Source: AC-51 sp963749895 | GTDB taxonomy: Bacteria; Actinomycetota; UBA4738; HRBIN12 | Direction of reading: 5' to 3' | Length of the DNA stretch: 64,000 bases | Assembly (NCBI GenBank): GCA_963749895.1 | Contig: CAVVOG010000003.1 | Coordinates: 930,001 to 994,000 of the forward strand | Program-made: the position numbers and the translations under genes | In this document: in pieces, positions 42,561 through 49,663 of the stretch | How positions within the stretch are numbered: the first letter of the stretch is position 1 | Layout of the letters: every line of letters begins with the position of its first letter | The notes under the pieces: model-generated | Told to the model about the DNA's origin: nothing | Database searches by the model: none | The model's input: the letters and a program-made list of their open reading frames with translations, nothing else

Positions 42561-43180
42561 CGCTCCGAACCCCTTCCCTCCCGGTCGTTCCAGGCTACCG
42601 TCCCCGGCGGCGACGACCGTCGCCGGGGGCAGGATCCCTCCAACGCGTCCAGCGCCGCGAGGGCATCGTCGGCCCACGCCACCGTGGCGCGCGCCGAATG
42701 CTCCCCCGCCGATACCGTGATGAGCCAGTACGGCGCGTCGGCGGCGTGCTCCGCCTGCCCCGCGATCTCGTCGCGGATCGCCGCGAACGTCGCGAGCGTC
42801 GCCTGCGCGCGATCGCGCGCCCCGACGACCAGCTCCCGGCACCGCTCGGGACCGAGCTGACGCCCGAAGAACAGCCGGAGCATCAGCCCGTTGCGCGGCG
42901 CCTGGGGCACCACGGGTTCACCGAGCCGTTCGCGGAGCCGCTCCGTGCCCGCGGACGTGAGCGAGAACGTGGACGACCCGGTCCGGTCCGCCCCGTCGCG
43001 CCGGATCAGCCCCTCGGCCTCGAGCCGCGCGAGCGCCGGGTAGATCTGGCCGAAGCTCTCGCTCCAGAAATGCCCCAGCACGTCTCGGATCGTCTCGCGG
43101 ACCTGGTAGCCGGTGAGCGGCGCGACGCTCAGCGCTCCCAGCACCGCGGTCTCCGTCTGGTTCGGTCTCGGTGCCATCAT
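42326..43180 (-). CDS. PadR family transcriptional regulator, with an abnormal C-terminal extension
   Basis: The PadR winged-helix domain is clear in residues about 8–85 (ETAVLGALSVAPLTGYQVRE, FGQIYPALARLEAEGLI), followed by a Vir_C-like helical dimerisation domain ending near LAALDALEG at about 42635. No stop follows: the frame continues another 102 residues of low-complexity Arg/Ser/Pro-rich sequence, overlapping the ABC ATPase gene by 235 nt. The genuine protein probably ends near 42600; a TAG at 42595–42597 is in the +1 frame, so a one-base insertion is suspected. Start: tandem GTG-ATG-ATG at 43183–43175; ATG at 43180 chosen. It probably represses itself and the ABC exporter. Confidence 0.75.
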   Translation of the reverse strand: MMAPRPNQTETAVLGALSVAPLTGYQVRETIRDVLGHFWSESFGQIYPALARLEAEGLIRRDGADRTGSSTFSLTSAGTERLRERLGEPVVPQAPRNGLMLRLFFGRQLGPERCRELVVGARDRAQATLATFAAIRDEIAGQAEHAADAPYWLITVSAGEHSARATVAWADDALAALDALEGSCPRRRSSPPGTVAWNDREGRGSERWGTPQRRRAPSSCARSTARAMPRSRRSPASRSSSATASTRRSWDRRAPGSRRFCTAWPGSTDRRAARSSSVTSTSRH

Positions 43181-43182
43181 CA

Positions 43183-43202
43183 CTGGCAGATATATCTACC
43201 AG
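43183..43202. promoter_or_regulatory. candidate PadR operator palindrome
   Basis: A 20-bp inverted repeat with half-sites CTGG-x-AGATA and TATCT-x-CCAG; 18 of 20 positions obey the symmetry and the central AGATATATCT is a perfect palindrome. It abuts the PadR start codons. PadR proteins typically bind AT-rich inverted repeats at their own promoter, so it is a likely autoregulatory site for padR and the ABC exporter. Inferred from position and symmetry. Confidence 0.5.
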
Positions 43203-43246
43203 GTATCTGGACGCATGGCACGCCGAGAGCGTGCGGAGTAGGGACG

Positions 43247-43318
43247 TGGGCGCGGCTGGGATCGAACCAGCGACCTCTCGCGTGTGAGGCGAGCGCTCTC
43301 CCGCTGAGCTACGCGCCC
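43247..43318 (-). tRNA. tRNA-Val (anticodon CAC)
   Basis: 72-nt cloverleaf on the minus strand: acceptor GGGCGCG pairs with CGCGCCC, D arm GCTC/GAGC, anticodon stem CTCGC/GCGAG around loop with CAC, T arm GCTGG-TTCGATC-CCAGC, discriminator A. No CCA is encoded. Confidence 0.96.
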
Positions 43319-43540
43319 GGGAGACGGGCCCACGATAGCAACCGGAGCCCGCAGGCCGCGACCGGCGACCGGCGATCGGACAAGGTGACGGCGGCACGTG
43401 CCCGCGTCGTGCCGCCGTCGCGCCGGGCGGAAGGCCCGACGTTCGAGTGTGGCACGCGATGGAACCCGCGCGCAAGGCCTCGTGTAGGATGTGGCCGCTC
43501 GTCCCGAGACGCCCCTCGCACCGCCCCCTGGAGGACACGC

Positions 43541-43702
43541 ATGCAGGATCTGATCCAGTCGCTGGTGGGATGGCTCCCCGACTTCCTGGAGCCCTACGCC
43601 GAGGTCCTGATCTACCTGGGACTCCTCGGGATCTTGGCGGTCGCACCCCTGGTGCTCTGGCTCGCCTGGGCGGCCGCACCGCGGAAGCGCCGCTCGACCT
43701 AG
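43541..43702 (+). CDS. small single-pass membrane protein, unknown
   Basis: 53 residues, ATG with GGAGG 6 nt upstream. It has a short amphipathic N-terminus (MQDLIQSLVGWLPDFLEPYA), one strong hydrophobic helix (about 22–46) and a basic end RKRRST, so it is probably inserted with the tail in the cytosol. No recognised family. The good ribosome-binding site and codon use support it. About 220 bp upstream, to the tRNA, shows no other feature. Confidence 0.55.
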   Translation: MQDLIQSLVGWLPDFLEPYAEVLIYLGLLGILAVAPLVLWLAWAAAPRKRRST

Positions 43703-43709
43703 CCGCTCC

Positions 43710-44363
43710 TCATCGCCCGAGTCGCAGCACCCGCACGGTCGGGACGTAGGGAGGGGCCTCGGCGGCGGCCGGGCGCCCGAACAGACCTGCCACCGGCTCC
43801 GCGGGCAGGAGGTCCACCGCGTACGCCGCGAGGAGCCGGTCGAGAAGCTCGCGCGGCTGGGTCTCGACCCTCCTCGTCCGACGACCGTCCTGCAGCTGCA
43901 ACCCACCCGCGTGCGCATCGCACAGTCCATAGAGCCGTCGAGCGAACGCATGAACGACCACCGGCTCCCCCGAGCCCGGTTCGATCCAGGCGCACACGAC
44001 GCACATCACGCGGAGCCGGTCCGGATACGCGAACCGGGCCCTCCATCCATGTTCGTGCGCGACCACCGTCCCCCACAGGGCCGCCCGTCCGATCACCGTC
44101 GGCGGCGGCCACGCCGGTCGGCCCCGCTCGACGAACTCGAGAGAGTCAGCCGCGTAGATGCCGCAGCTGCAGCCGGGGTCCGGTGCCTCGTGGCGACTCA
44201 GACGCCCGAGCTCCAACCGCGTCCGGGTGCAACGCGCTTCGAGGGGAGCACCCCTCGGCCACGGGTCGGCGTTCGTCTTCGTCGGCCACAGCACCGGGCC
44301 GTCGCGACCGTCCGAGACGTCCCAGACCCGCCACCCGACGATCGGTTCGGTAGGAGCGTCCAC
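43710..44363 (-). CDS. conserved hypothetical protein with CxC motif
   Basis: 217 residues. Pattern elements look like a family scattered in actinobacteria: GWRVWDV at the N-terminus, ARCTRTRLELGRLSRHEAPDPGCSCGIYAA, and ALWGTVVAHEHGWRARFAYPDRL. The Cys residues at CSCG and at CVVCAW may bind metal. No catalytic motif is recognised. It stands alone on this strand beyond the small membrane gene. Function unknown. Confidence 0.6.
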   Translation of the reverse strand: MDAPTEPIVGWRVWDVSDGRDGPVLWPTKTNADPWPRGAPLEARCTRTRLELGRLSRHEAPDPGCSCGIYAADSLEFVERGRPAWPPPTVIGRAALWGTVVAHEHGWRARFAYPDRLRVMCVVCAWIEPGSGEPVVVHAFARRLYGLCDAHAGGLQLQDGRRTRRVETQPRELLDRLLAAYAVDLLPAEPVAGLFGRPAAAEAPPYVPTVRVLRLGR

Positions 44364-44455
44364 GCCACCATGTTCCTACGGAACCACCTCGAGGAGGCGG
44401 GAAGACGGACGGGGCGGCCACAGGCCGCCCCGTCCCTCAGTCACGACGATCCGGA

Positions 44456-45028
44456 CTACGGGGTCGCCGCCATGCCTCCGAGCGGGCAGGGCAAGCTGTT
44501 GTTGACCCAGTCCAGCTCTTCGGCGAGCTCGATGATCTGCATCCGCGACCCGCTCTCCAGCGCGTCACGGACGGGGATCACGATGTCCGCACGCCGCCCG
44601 AGCGGGTAGTAGAGCCGCTCGTCGGCTGCGTTCAGATAGGCCGCGGTCGCCGCGCGCATCAGGATCCGCGCCGCGCCTCGGATGCCGGGCCCGCCACCGA
44701 AGTTGAGGGCCTGCATCATCGTGTCGTCCATCCCGTCACCGTTGAGGTCACGCAGTGCGACCGGGATCACGGGCGTGCCCGTCCCCGGCGCATCGAGGAC
44801 CGGCAGCTGGAAGTAGTAGATCAGCTTGCCGCCCGGGAGCACCGTGTCGGTCTCGGTCGGTGACGTCACCCCCGCGACCGGCCAGTCGCCGGGGTGGGTC
44901 TTCCAGTACCCAGGGGTGCACGCGTGGTCATCCCCGATGTTCGTGGCCGCCGCCGGGCCGGCGAGCATCGGGAAGACCGCGACGAGTAGCCCCATCGTCG
45001 CCACGACGCAGAGCGTCCGTGTGCGCAT
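44456..45028 (-). CDS. secreted protein with CTPGYWKTHPG domain
   Basis: 190 residues. A Sec signal peptide is visible (basic MRTRT, hydrophobic core, AxA-type site near GPAAA), then CTPGYWKTHPGDW, a motif known from extracellular actinobacterial proteins (CTPGFWKxHP), and a helical remainder with TAAYLNAADERLYYP. A DLNGDGMDD stretch could bind calcium. Start at 45028 has a GGAGGAGG site; an in-frame upstream ATG (45091) would spoil the signal peptide. Likely exported; role unknown. Confidence 0.7.
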   Translation of the reverse strand: MRTRTLCVVATMGLLVAVFPMLAGPAAATNIGDDHACTPGYWKTHPGDWPVAGVTSPTETDTVLPGGKLIYYFQLPVLDAPGTGTPVIPVALRDLNGDGMDDTMMQALNFGGGPGIRGAARILMRAATAAYLNAADERLYYPLGRRADIVIPVRDALESGSRMQIIELAEELDWVNNSLPCPLGGMAATP

Positions 45029-45221
45029 CGCCTCCTCCTCTCGTGGTTCTTCCCGGTGCTGAGCGTAGTCCTGACGGACTACGTTGTGCAAACGTTCGGC
45101 CTAGTCCTATCGGTACCGTGCCGCACGGCACCGCTCCGAGACCAGTCATCCGCGACGGCTCCATCAAGCACGTCCGGGTGGCGGTCGATACCCCACTGAG
45201 CAGACGGAGCGGAGACCCTGG

Positions 45222-45743
45222 ATGGCCATCCTTCGGCCCTACGGACCGAGCAAGAACGAGCAACGACGCACCGCTGAGCTGTTCGGATCCCCCGGCGCCG
45301 AACGCACGCTCGCTCGCATCCTTCGGCGCTCCGAAGCACCCTGGGCGTCCACCGATGACGGCGACGCGATCCGCATCGGGAGAGCCGTTGCCTGCCGATG
45401 CTATGCGGGGCCCCTCAAGGGCCCTTACACCGGCCTCGCCACGCCCTGCTCCTTGGTCGGATTCGTGTCGGATATCCGCGCCGGCATGGTGGCCTTCATG
45501 CTGGTCGGCAACTCGCCGTCCGGACCGGGCGGTCGTACGCGCTACCTGGCCCCCGAGGATCTCTCCAAGGGTGGCACCAGGCAAGGGTGTCCGACCTTGG
45601 TCTGGCACGGGATGCAGATCGCACTCCCCCCCGACGACGAACCGACGGCCACGTGGTTCCTGAACGGGTGGTTGGAGTTGCTCCCGCCCGGACAGGAGTA
45701 CGCGTCCATCAACGCCGCCACGGGATACCCGTCGTCACGGTAG
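45222..45743 (+). CDS. hypothetical protein
   Basis: 173 residues with no recognised family. Three Cys residues cluster around VACRCYAG and a later TPCSLVGFVSD and QGCPTLVW; there is no signal peptide or membrane helix. A GGAG lies about 9 nt upstream of the ATG. It sits between the secreted-protein gene (opposite strand) and tRNA-Val(GAC), just outside the integrated element. Coding status is moderately supported only. Confidence 0.4.
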   Translation: MAILRPYGPSKNEQRRTAELFGSPGAERTLARILRRSEAPWASTDDGDAIRIGRAVACRCYAGPLKGPYTGLATPCSLVGFVSDIRAGMVAFMLVGNSPSGPGGRTRYLAPEDLSKGGTRQGCPTLVWHGMQIALPPDDEPTATWFLNGWLELLPPGQEYASINAATGYPSSR

Positions 45744-45837
45744 GCGTCGCGCTTCGGGACGGGATGGAGGGGTTGGCCGGGGTCGTCGCGCACCCACGCT
45801 GCGCCCGGGAAAGCCCTCTGACCTGCGATGTTGCTGG

Positions 45838-45909
45838 TGGGCGCTAGAGGATTTGAACCTCTGACCTCTTCCGTGTCAAGGAAGCGCTCTCCCCCTGAGC
45901 TAAGCGCCC
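45838..45909 (-). tRNA. tRNA-Val (anticodon GAC), attachment target of the element
   Basis: 72-nt cloverleaf: acceptor GGGCGCT/AGCGCCC, D arm GCTC/GAGC, anticodon stem CTTCC/GGAAG with GAC, T arm AGAGG-TTCAAAT-CCTCT, discriminator A. Its 5' half (45873–45909) is repeated exactly at 56466–56502. After integration the tRNA is complete, but all sequence upstream of its 5' end belongs to the element, so its promoter must be element-supplied. Confidence 0.95.
45873..45909. repeat. attL core, 37-bp direct repeat copy 1
   Basis: Identical to 56466–56502; the flanking bases differ on both sides, so the repeat is exactly 37 bp. It covers the anticodon loop, anticodon 5' stem, D arm and acceptor 5' strand of tRNA-Val(GAC). 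Confidence 0.9.
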
Positions 45910-45956
45910 GCTCTGACCTGCACGTTTGCCGTATCTTCCCCAAGCACTACGCTCTG

Positions 45957-45983
45957 AGAGCGCATAACTCCAGAGCGCATAAC
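45957..45983 (+). repeat. two 12-bp direct repeats, candidate integrase arm sites
   Basis: AGAGCGCATAAC occurs at 45957–45968 and again at 45972–45983, 15 bp apart, between the attL core and the integrase start. An 11-bp match occurs near attR at 56388. Tandem short repeats flanking both att sites are typical of tyrosine-integrase arm-binding sites; they could also act as an integrase operator. Confidence 0.5.
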
Positions 45984-46002
45984 CCGGTCGGAGGCAATCG
46001 TC

Positions 46003-46917
46003 ATGGCGCAGATCACGGCACGAAGTGTATCGGACGTCGAGGCCCTGCTCCCCTCGTGGACCCTGTCGCTGCGGGCCGAGAACAAGTCCGACGCGACGAT
46101 CGAGTCCTACACCTACGCGACGACCCAGTTCGCGCGATTCGCGCGCCAGCGCGGGATGCCCACCGACGTCGGGAGCATCGCCCGCGAGCACGTTGAGGCG
46201 TTCTTGGCCGACCTGCTCGAGCACCGGTCCGCAGCAACCGCCGAGACCCGCTACCGGGGACTCCGCTCGTTCTTCGGCTGGTGTGAGGCCGAGGGTGAGA
46301 TCACGCACTCCCCCATGGCGAAGATGCGCCCCCCGAAGCTCGCCGAGCAGCCGGTCGACGTGCCCACGGTCGGGGACCTGCAGAAGCTCCTCGCCGCGTG
46401 CGAGGGCGCTGGGTTCGAGGAGCGCCGCGACACCGCGATCATCCGCCTGTTCCTCGACTCCGGGCTCCGCCTGTCCGAACTCGCGAACATCACCGTGGAC
46501 GACCTCGACGTCGGCGAGGGGCTCGTCGTGGTGCTCGGCAAGGGCGACCGCTACCGCACGGCATCGTTCGGGACGAAGACGGCGAAGGCGCTCGACCGCT
46601 ACGTCCGCGCGCGCCGCTCGCACCCGGGTGCCGAGTCGCCGCGCCTCTGGCTCGGGCTGAAGGGACCGATGACCCCGAGCGGGATCAGGCAGATGCTCTG
46701 GCGGCGCTCGGAAGAAGCCGGGATCGAGCGGATGCACCCACATCAGCTCCGGCACTACTTTGCCCACGCGTGGCTCGCCGCCGGAGGGAACGAGGGCGAC
46801 CTGATGATGCTCGCCGGGTGGCGCACCCGGAGCATGGTCACGCGCTACGCGGCCTCCACGCGCGCGGAGCGGGCCCGGGACGCCCACCGACGCTTCGCCC
46901 CGGGAGACCAGCTGTGA
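46003..46917 (+). CDS. tyrosine recombinase / integrase (XerD-like)
   Basis: 304 residues. N-terminal SAM-like core-binding domain (about 15–100) and C-terminal catalytic domain with Arg156 (GLRLSEL), Lys180 (VLGKGDRY), His247 and Arg250 (HPHQLRHY), Trp273 in place of the usual His, and nucleophile Tyr282 (MVTRYA). All needed residues are present, so it should be active. GGAGG lies 8 nt before the ATG. Its place next to the tRNA-Val attachment repeat makes it the integrase of this element. Confidence 0.92.
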   Translation: MAQITARSVSDVEALLPSWTLSLRAENKSDATIESYTYATTQFARFARQRGMPTDVGSIAREHVEAFLADLLEHRSAATAETRYRGLRSFFGWCEAEGEITHSPMAKMRPPKLAEQPVDVPTVGDLQKLLAACEGAGFEERRDTAIIRLFLDSGLRLSELANITVDDLDVGEGLVVVLGKGDRYRTASFGTKTAKALDRYVRARRSHPGAESPRLWLGLKGPMTPSGIRQMLWRRSEEAGIERMHPHQLRHYFAHAWLAAGGNEGDLMMLAGWRTRSMVTRYAASTRAERARDAHRRFAPGDQL

Positions 46918-47207
46918 GCGGTACCGAGCCCGTGGTCCCGGTCCTGACGTTGGTGTGCGGGATCACCGACGGCGGGGGCCGCCCGCACCACGCGGTGCTT
47001 GATGTGGTCGGCGTGGAGCATGGTCGCGTCATCGGGGGGTTCCTACCCGTCGAGGGCCCCGACCGCACCCGCTGGGTCACGGCGGTCTGTCGCAAGCACG
47101 GCACCGTCGCCGCCACCGAGGCCGAGGTGGTCGCGGCGCGGCAGGGTGGCCGCAAGATGCTGCCCCTTGCCACGCGGGTGCCGTGGATGCGGGTAGCCCG
47201 GGCTTGA
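46914..47207 (+). CDS. small hypothetical protein coupled to the integrase
   Basis: 97 residues, GTG overlapping the integrase stop by 4 nt. Two Cys residues lie in LVCGITDGGG and VCRKHGTV. No recognised family, no membrane helix. The coupling suggests it might act with the integrase, for example as a directionality factor, but it lacks a visible helix-turn-helix. Confidence 0.5.
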   Translation: MSGTEPVVPVLTLVCGITDGGGRPHHAVLDVVGVEHGRVIGGFLPVEGPDRTRWVTAVCRKHGTVAATEAEVVAARQGGRKMLPLATRVPWMRVARA

Positions 47208-47239
47208 CCTCAGCACACGGCCGCGGGTACGGTGTGCTG
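47204..47239 (+). promoter_or_regulatory. candidate promoter with overlapping inverted repeat
   Basis: TTGACC (47204–47209) and TACGGT (47228–47233) are 18 bp apart, a plausible vegetative-type promoter for the rightward genes from 47323. The inverted repeat CAGCACAC (47211–47218) / GTGTGCTG (47232–47239) covers the spacer and the -10 region, as an operator would. Inferred; it could instead fold as a hairpin after the preceding gene. Confidence 0.4.
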
Positions 47240-47300
47240 GAAGTTACAAACGTGTAAGCCCTCCGGCGGGATGCCGGGAACGATTCGAGGTTGGGGGCCT

Positions 47301-47322
47301 CGGTCCGTGAGGTACCGGACCG
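47301..47322 (+). promoter_or_regulatory. hairpin abutting the start codon of the next gene
   Basis: CGGTCCG (47301–47307) and CGGACCG (47316–47322) can pair over an 8-nt loop that holds GAGG, the only ribosome-binding-like sequence for the ATG at 47323. The structure may modulate translation initiation. Confidence 0.3.
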
Positions 47323-47598
47323 ATGGCGCTCACCCCCGAGCAACGCTCCTTGCGAGCGAGCGCAGCCGTCTACAGCCGATGGGCCCGTGAAGATCCGCGC
47401 CCTGCCCTCGCCCACGCCCGCAAGGGCTGGCGCGCGAAGTTCGAGGCCCGAGTGGACCCCGACGGCACGCTCGACCCAGCAGAGCGCGAACGCCGTACCC
47501 AGGCCCTGATTAACGCCGAGATGTGCCGACTGGCGTTCCGGAGCTCTCTGGCCCGCAGCAAGCGCCCGTCTGCGGAGCGGAAGGCGGCCGAGCGATGA
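47323..47598 (+). CDS. small conserved actinobacterial mobile-element protein
   Basis: 91 residues: LTPEQRSLRASAAVYSRWA, then RKGWRAKFEARVDPDGTLDPAERERR, and a basic C-terminus. This layout (LTPEQRSLRA... FE..VDPDG.L.P.ERARR) recurs in small genes of actinobacterial phages and integrated elements, from memory rather than a search. Probably a small helical nucleic-acid-associated protein; function unknown. ATGA overlap with the primase gene suggests co-translation. Confidence 0.6.
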   Translation: MALTPEQRSLRASAAVYSRWAREDPRPALAHARKGWRAKFEARVDPDGTLDPAERERRTQALINAEMCRLAFRSSLARSKRPSAERKAAER

Positions 47599-48500
47599 GC
47601 CGGCGGACGTTCATGGTGCCCGTGCCGATCGCGCCGATCCTCGCGTGGCTGGGGATGCAGCCCGACGAGCGCGGCCGTCACTATTGCCCGAAGCATCGCG
47701 ACCAGCGTCCCGGTGGCAGCCCGAGCGCGGAGGTATCGCGCAAGGATCCGTGCCTGCTCGATTGCTGGAGCTGCGGCGAATGGACCACCGCGGCCGAACT
47801 CGTGTCGATCGCACAGGGCTGTTCGCTCGAAGAGGGACTCGCTCGCGCAATCGAGATCGCCGGAAGCGGGCCGTGGCCGACGCCGGAACCACGGCGGCCT
47901 GCGCTCGGGCCGACGGACCTTGAGGCGGAACTGCGGCGGGAGGCGGAACGGGCGCAGAAGGACTACGACGTCGATCCGGTCCGTGCGTTCTGCGCGGATC
48001 GTGGTTGGCCTCCGGAACTCGCGGACTACGCCCGCAACGCGTGGGGGTGGCGGGCGGGCTATCACGACCGCTGGATCGGCAAGGTCGTGATACCGCACCG
48101 AGATCGCAACGGCGTGGTCACCGGTCTGCGCTGGCGGATGCCGCCGGGTCGATGCTGGAGGCACCCGCACGAGGAGGGTTGGTGCAAGGACGGTCGTGGA
48201 GGATCGCGCTTCGGTCAGCCCTACGGCGTGTGGCGTCTCAGGGACGCCGAGGAAGTCTGGATCGTCGAGGGTGAGCCAGACGCGGTCCTCGCGGGCTGGC
48301 ACTTCGAACGGTCGGGCGTGGGCGTGCTCGGGTTGCCGAGCGGCAACTACGGGCCGCGTCCCGAAGACCTCGAGCTTCTCCGTGGGCGGCGGGTGACCTT
48401 CGCGTACGACGACGACGCCACCGGGCACCGCGCGCGCGATCGGTGGAGCGCAGCACTGCCCGGCGCGCTCGCCGTGAAGAACATGTTCGAGGAGTTGTGA
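47595..48500 (+). CDS. DnaG-like primase fragment: zinc ribbon plus Toprim
   Basis: 301 residues. An N-terminal zinc ribbon (YCPKH, Cys31/His34, and CWSC, Cys57/Cys60) is of the CHC2 type found in DnaG primases. A C-terminal Toprim domain is marked by WIVEGEPDAVLAGW (Glu225) and TFAYDDDATG (Asp272–274). No helicase domain is attached, and the usual primase core is short. It probably primes replication of the excised element, or is a decayed primase. It overlaps the preceding gene by 4 nt. Confidence 0.72.
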   Translation: MSRRTFMVPVPIAPILAWLGMQPDERGRHYCPKHRDQRPGGSPSAEVSRKDPCLLDCWSCGEWTTAAELVSIAQGCSLEEGLARAIEIAGSGPWPTPEPRRPALGPTDLEAELRREAERAQKDYDVDPVRAFCADRGWPPELADYARNAWGWRAGYHDRWIGKVVIPHRDRNGVVTGLRWRMPPGRCWRHPHEEGWCKDGRGGSRFGQPYGVWRLRDAEEVWIVEGEPDAVLAGWHFERSGVGVLGLPSGNYGPRPEDLELLRGRRVTFAYDDDATGHRARDRWSAALPGALAVKNMFEEL

Positions 48501-48565
48501 GTGGCTCCCCGCATCACCCTGGCGAGCGGCACACCGGCTCCGACGAGGCTTGAGGCGTTAGTCCG

Positions 48566-49321
48566 ATGACCGGCCCGCGAATCAGCGTGACGAAGACGAC
48601 GCCCAAGCCGTCGAGGCGGGACGTGCACCTGTTCTCGGCGCTGGTCCTGCCGGAAGAGCGCACGGGCTCGCGATCGTGGCTCGGGACCACGGTCGGACAC
48701 GTCTTGGACAGCGCCCCCGTCGACTGCCGCGTCGACCGGTGGTGGGCCTCGGCGAACGGCAGGTTCGGGCTGCGCAACACCGCCTGCAGGACGTACGCGT
48801 GCGCCTGGTGCATCGACGCCAAGCTGGCGGAGGGGATCGCGCCCGCGTGGGCGTTCTGGGGCGAGCGGTTGGTCGCAACGATCGACCTCGGTCCCGACCC
48901 GAAGCAGCGGGGCTCCGAGATGCGGTCGCTGAAGAAGGCGGGACTCAAGTGGCGCGGTGATGGGAGCACACCGGGCGCGCTGTCGATCCCGATCGGTGAG
49001 GAAGGAGAGCGGCGCGTGTTCTGGCCCAAGACCGCGATCGACCTCCCCGCCGACGAGATGCGCACGGTACGCCGTCGCGCACTGGACCGCACGCTCGCCG
49101 ACGCGATCCGCGCGATACCGCTGAACCCGTGGGACGTCGACCATGATCGCGGGCGGAGCGAGTGGGCGGGGAGGCTGCCGGTGCCGCTGCGGACGGCCGT
49201 GAGGATCGCGCGGGAGGAGTTCGGTGTCGACTGGGAGGTCGTGACCGAGACGAGGGCGCGGGCCCAGGGGGTCTCGCTGGAGGTCAAACGGGCCCTCATC
49301 GATCGACTCTGGCGTGGCTGA
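48566..49321 (+). CDS. hypothetical element protein, possibly replication-linked
   Basis: 251 residues, unknown family. It follows the primase-like gene on the same strand, with a CxxC pair in YACAWCIDAKLAEG and many charged residues after about residue 130. A replication-initiator role would fit its place, but no HUH or other replication motif is seen. Start ATG at 48566 lacks a strong ribosome site. Confidence 0.5.
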   Translation: MTGPRISVTKTTPKPSRRDVHLFSALVLPEERTGSRSWLGTTVGHVLDSAPVDCRVDRWWASANGRFGLRNTACRTYACAWCIDAKLAEGIAPAWAFWGERLVATIDLGPDPKQRGSEMRSLKKAGLKWRGDGSTPGALSIPIGEEGERRVFWPKTAIDLPADEMRTVRRRALDRTLADAIRAIPLNPWDVDHDRGRSEWAGRLPVPLRTAVRIAREEFGVDWEVVTETRARAQGVSLEVKRALIDRLWRG

Positions 49322-49397
49322 ACTCGCCAGCCACGCGTTTCGGGGGTATGTGCAGGTCAGAGCCGGTTCGGCGTTGAACTTAGTTCAAGAAGTAGTA

Positions 49398-49583
49398 CTA
49401 CCTTGAGTCACTTCTCTTCGGTCCTCTCACAGCGAGGACGCTGCTCTCCTCGAAGACGTACTTCAGTCCCGTCCCCTTCTCGATGAACTTTACGGAGGTG
49501 GAGTACAGGTCGAGCGAATTCGGCTCGACCTCGTGCCACCGACCATCGGGTAGCAAGACGCTCGTGATCCTCTCCGGTGGCAT
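49398..49583 (-). CDS. small hypothetical protein (leftward, in element)
   Basis: 61 residues from ATG at 49583, which has GGGAGGA about 7 nt upstream; an upstream in-frame ATG (49646) adds an unlikely tail. The sequence is beta-rich (LLPDGRWHEVEPNSLDL, KYVFEESSVLAV) without Cys or membrane helix. It is the only leftward gene in the element and is divergent from 49698, with a palindrome between. Might be a small regulator or anti-repressor; no motif proves it. Confidence 0.5.
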   Translation of the reverse strand: MPPERITSVLLPDGRWHEVEPNSLDLYSTSVKFIEKGTGLKYVFEESSVLAVRGPKRSDSR

Positions 49584-49663
49584 GCGTAGTCCTCCCCTCG
49601 GTGCCACGAGCCAGGTCGCGAACCATGCCTCCCGCATCCGGCGCACCTCTCGTCAGAGGGCTG

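Noticed and set aside
42608..42625. GC-rich hairpin (CGGCGACG/CGTCGCCG) between PadR and the ABC ATPase as a terminator
   Set aside because: The loop is only 2 nt, no T-run follows on either strand, and the genes are expected to be co-transcribed.
45911..45922. 12-bp inverted copies of CTCTGACCTGCA at 45911 and 49351 as a functional element
   Set aside because: Short, far apart and not linked to gene boundaries in a consistent way; chance is likely.
49392..49401. Palindrome GTAGTACTAC at the end of the leftward 61-residue gene as a terminator
   Set aside because: Short and AT-rich, with a weak stem; it overlaps the stop codon and is flanked by no U-run.
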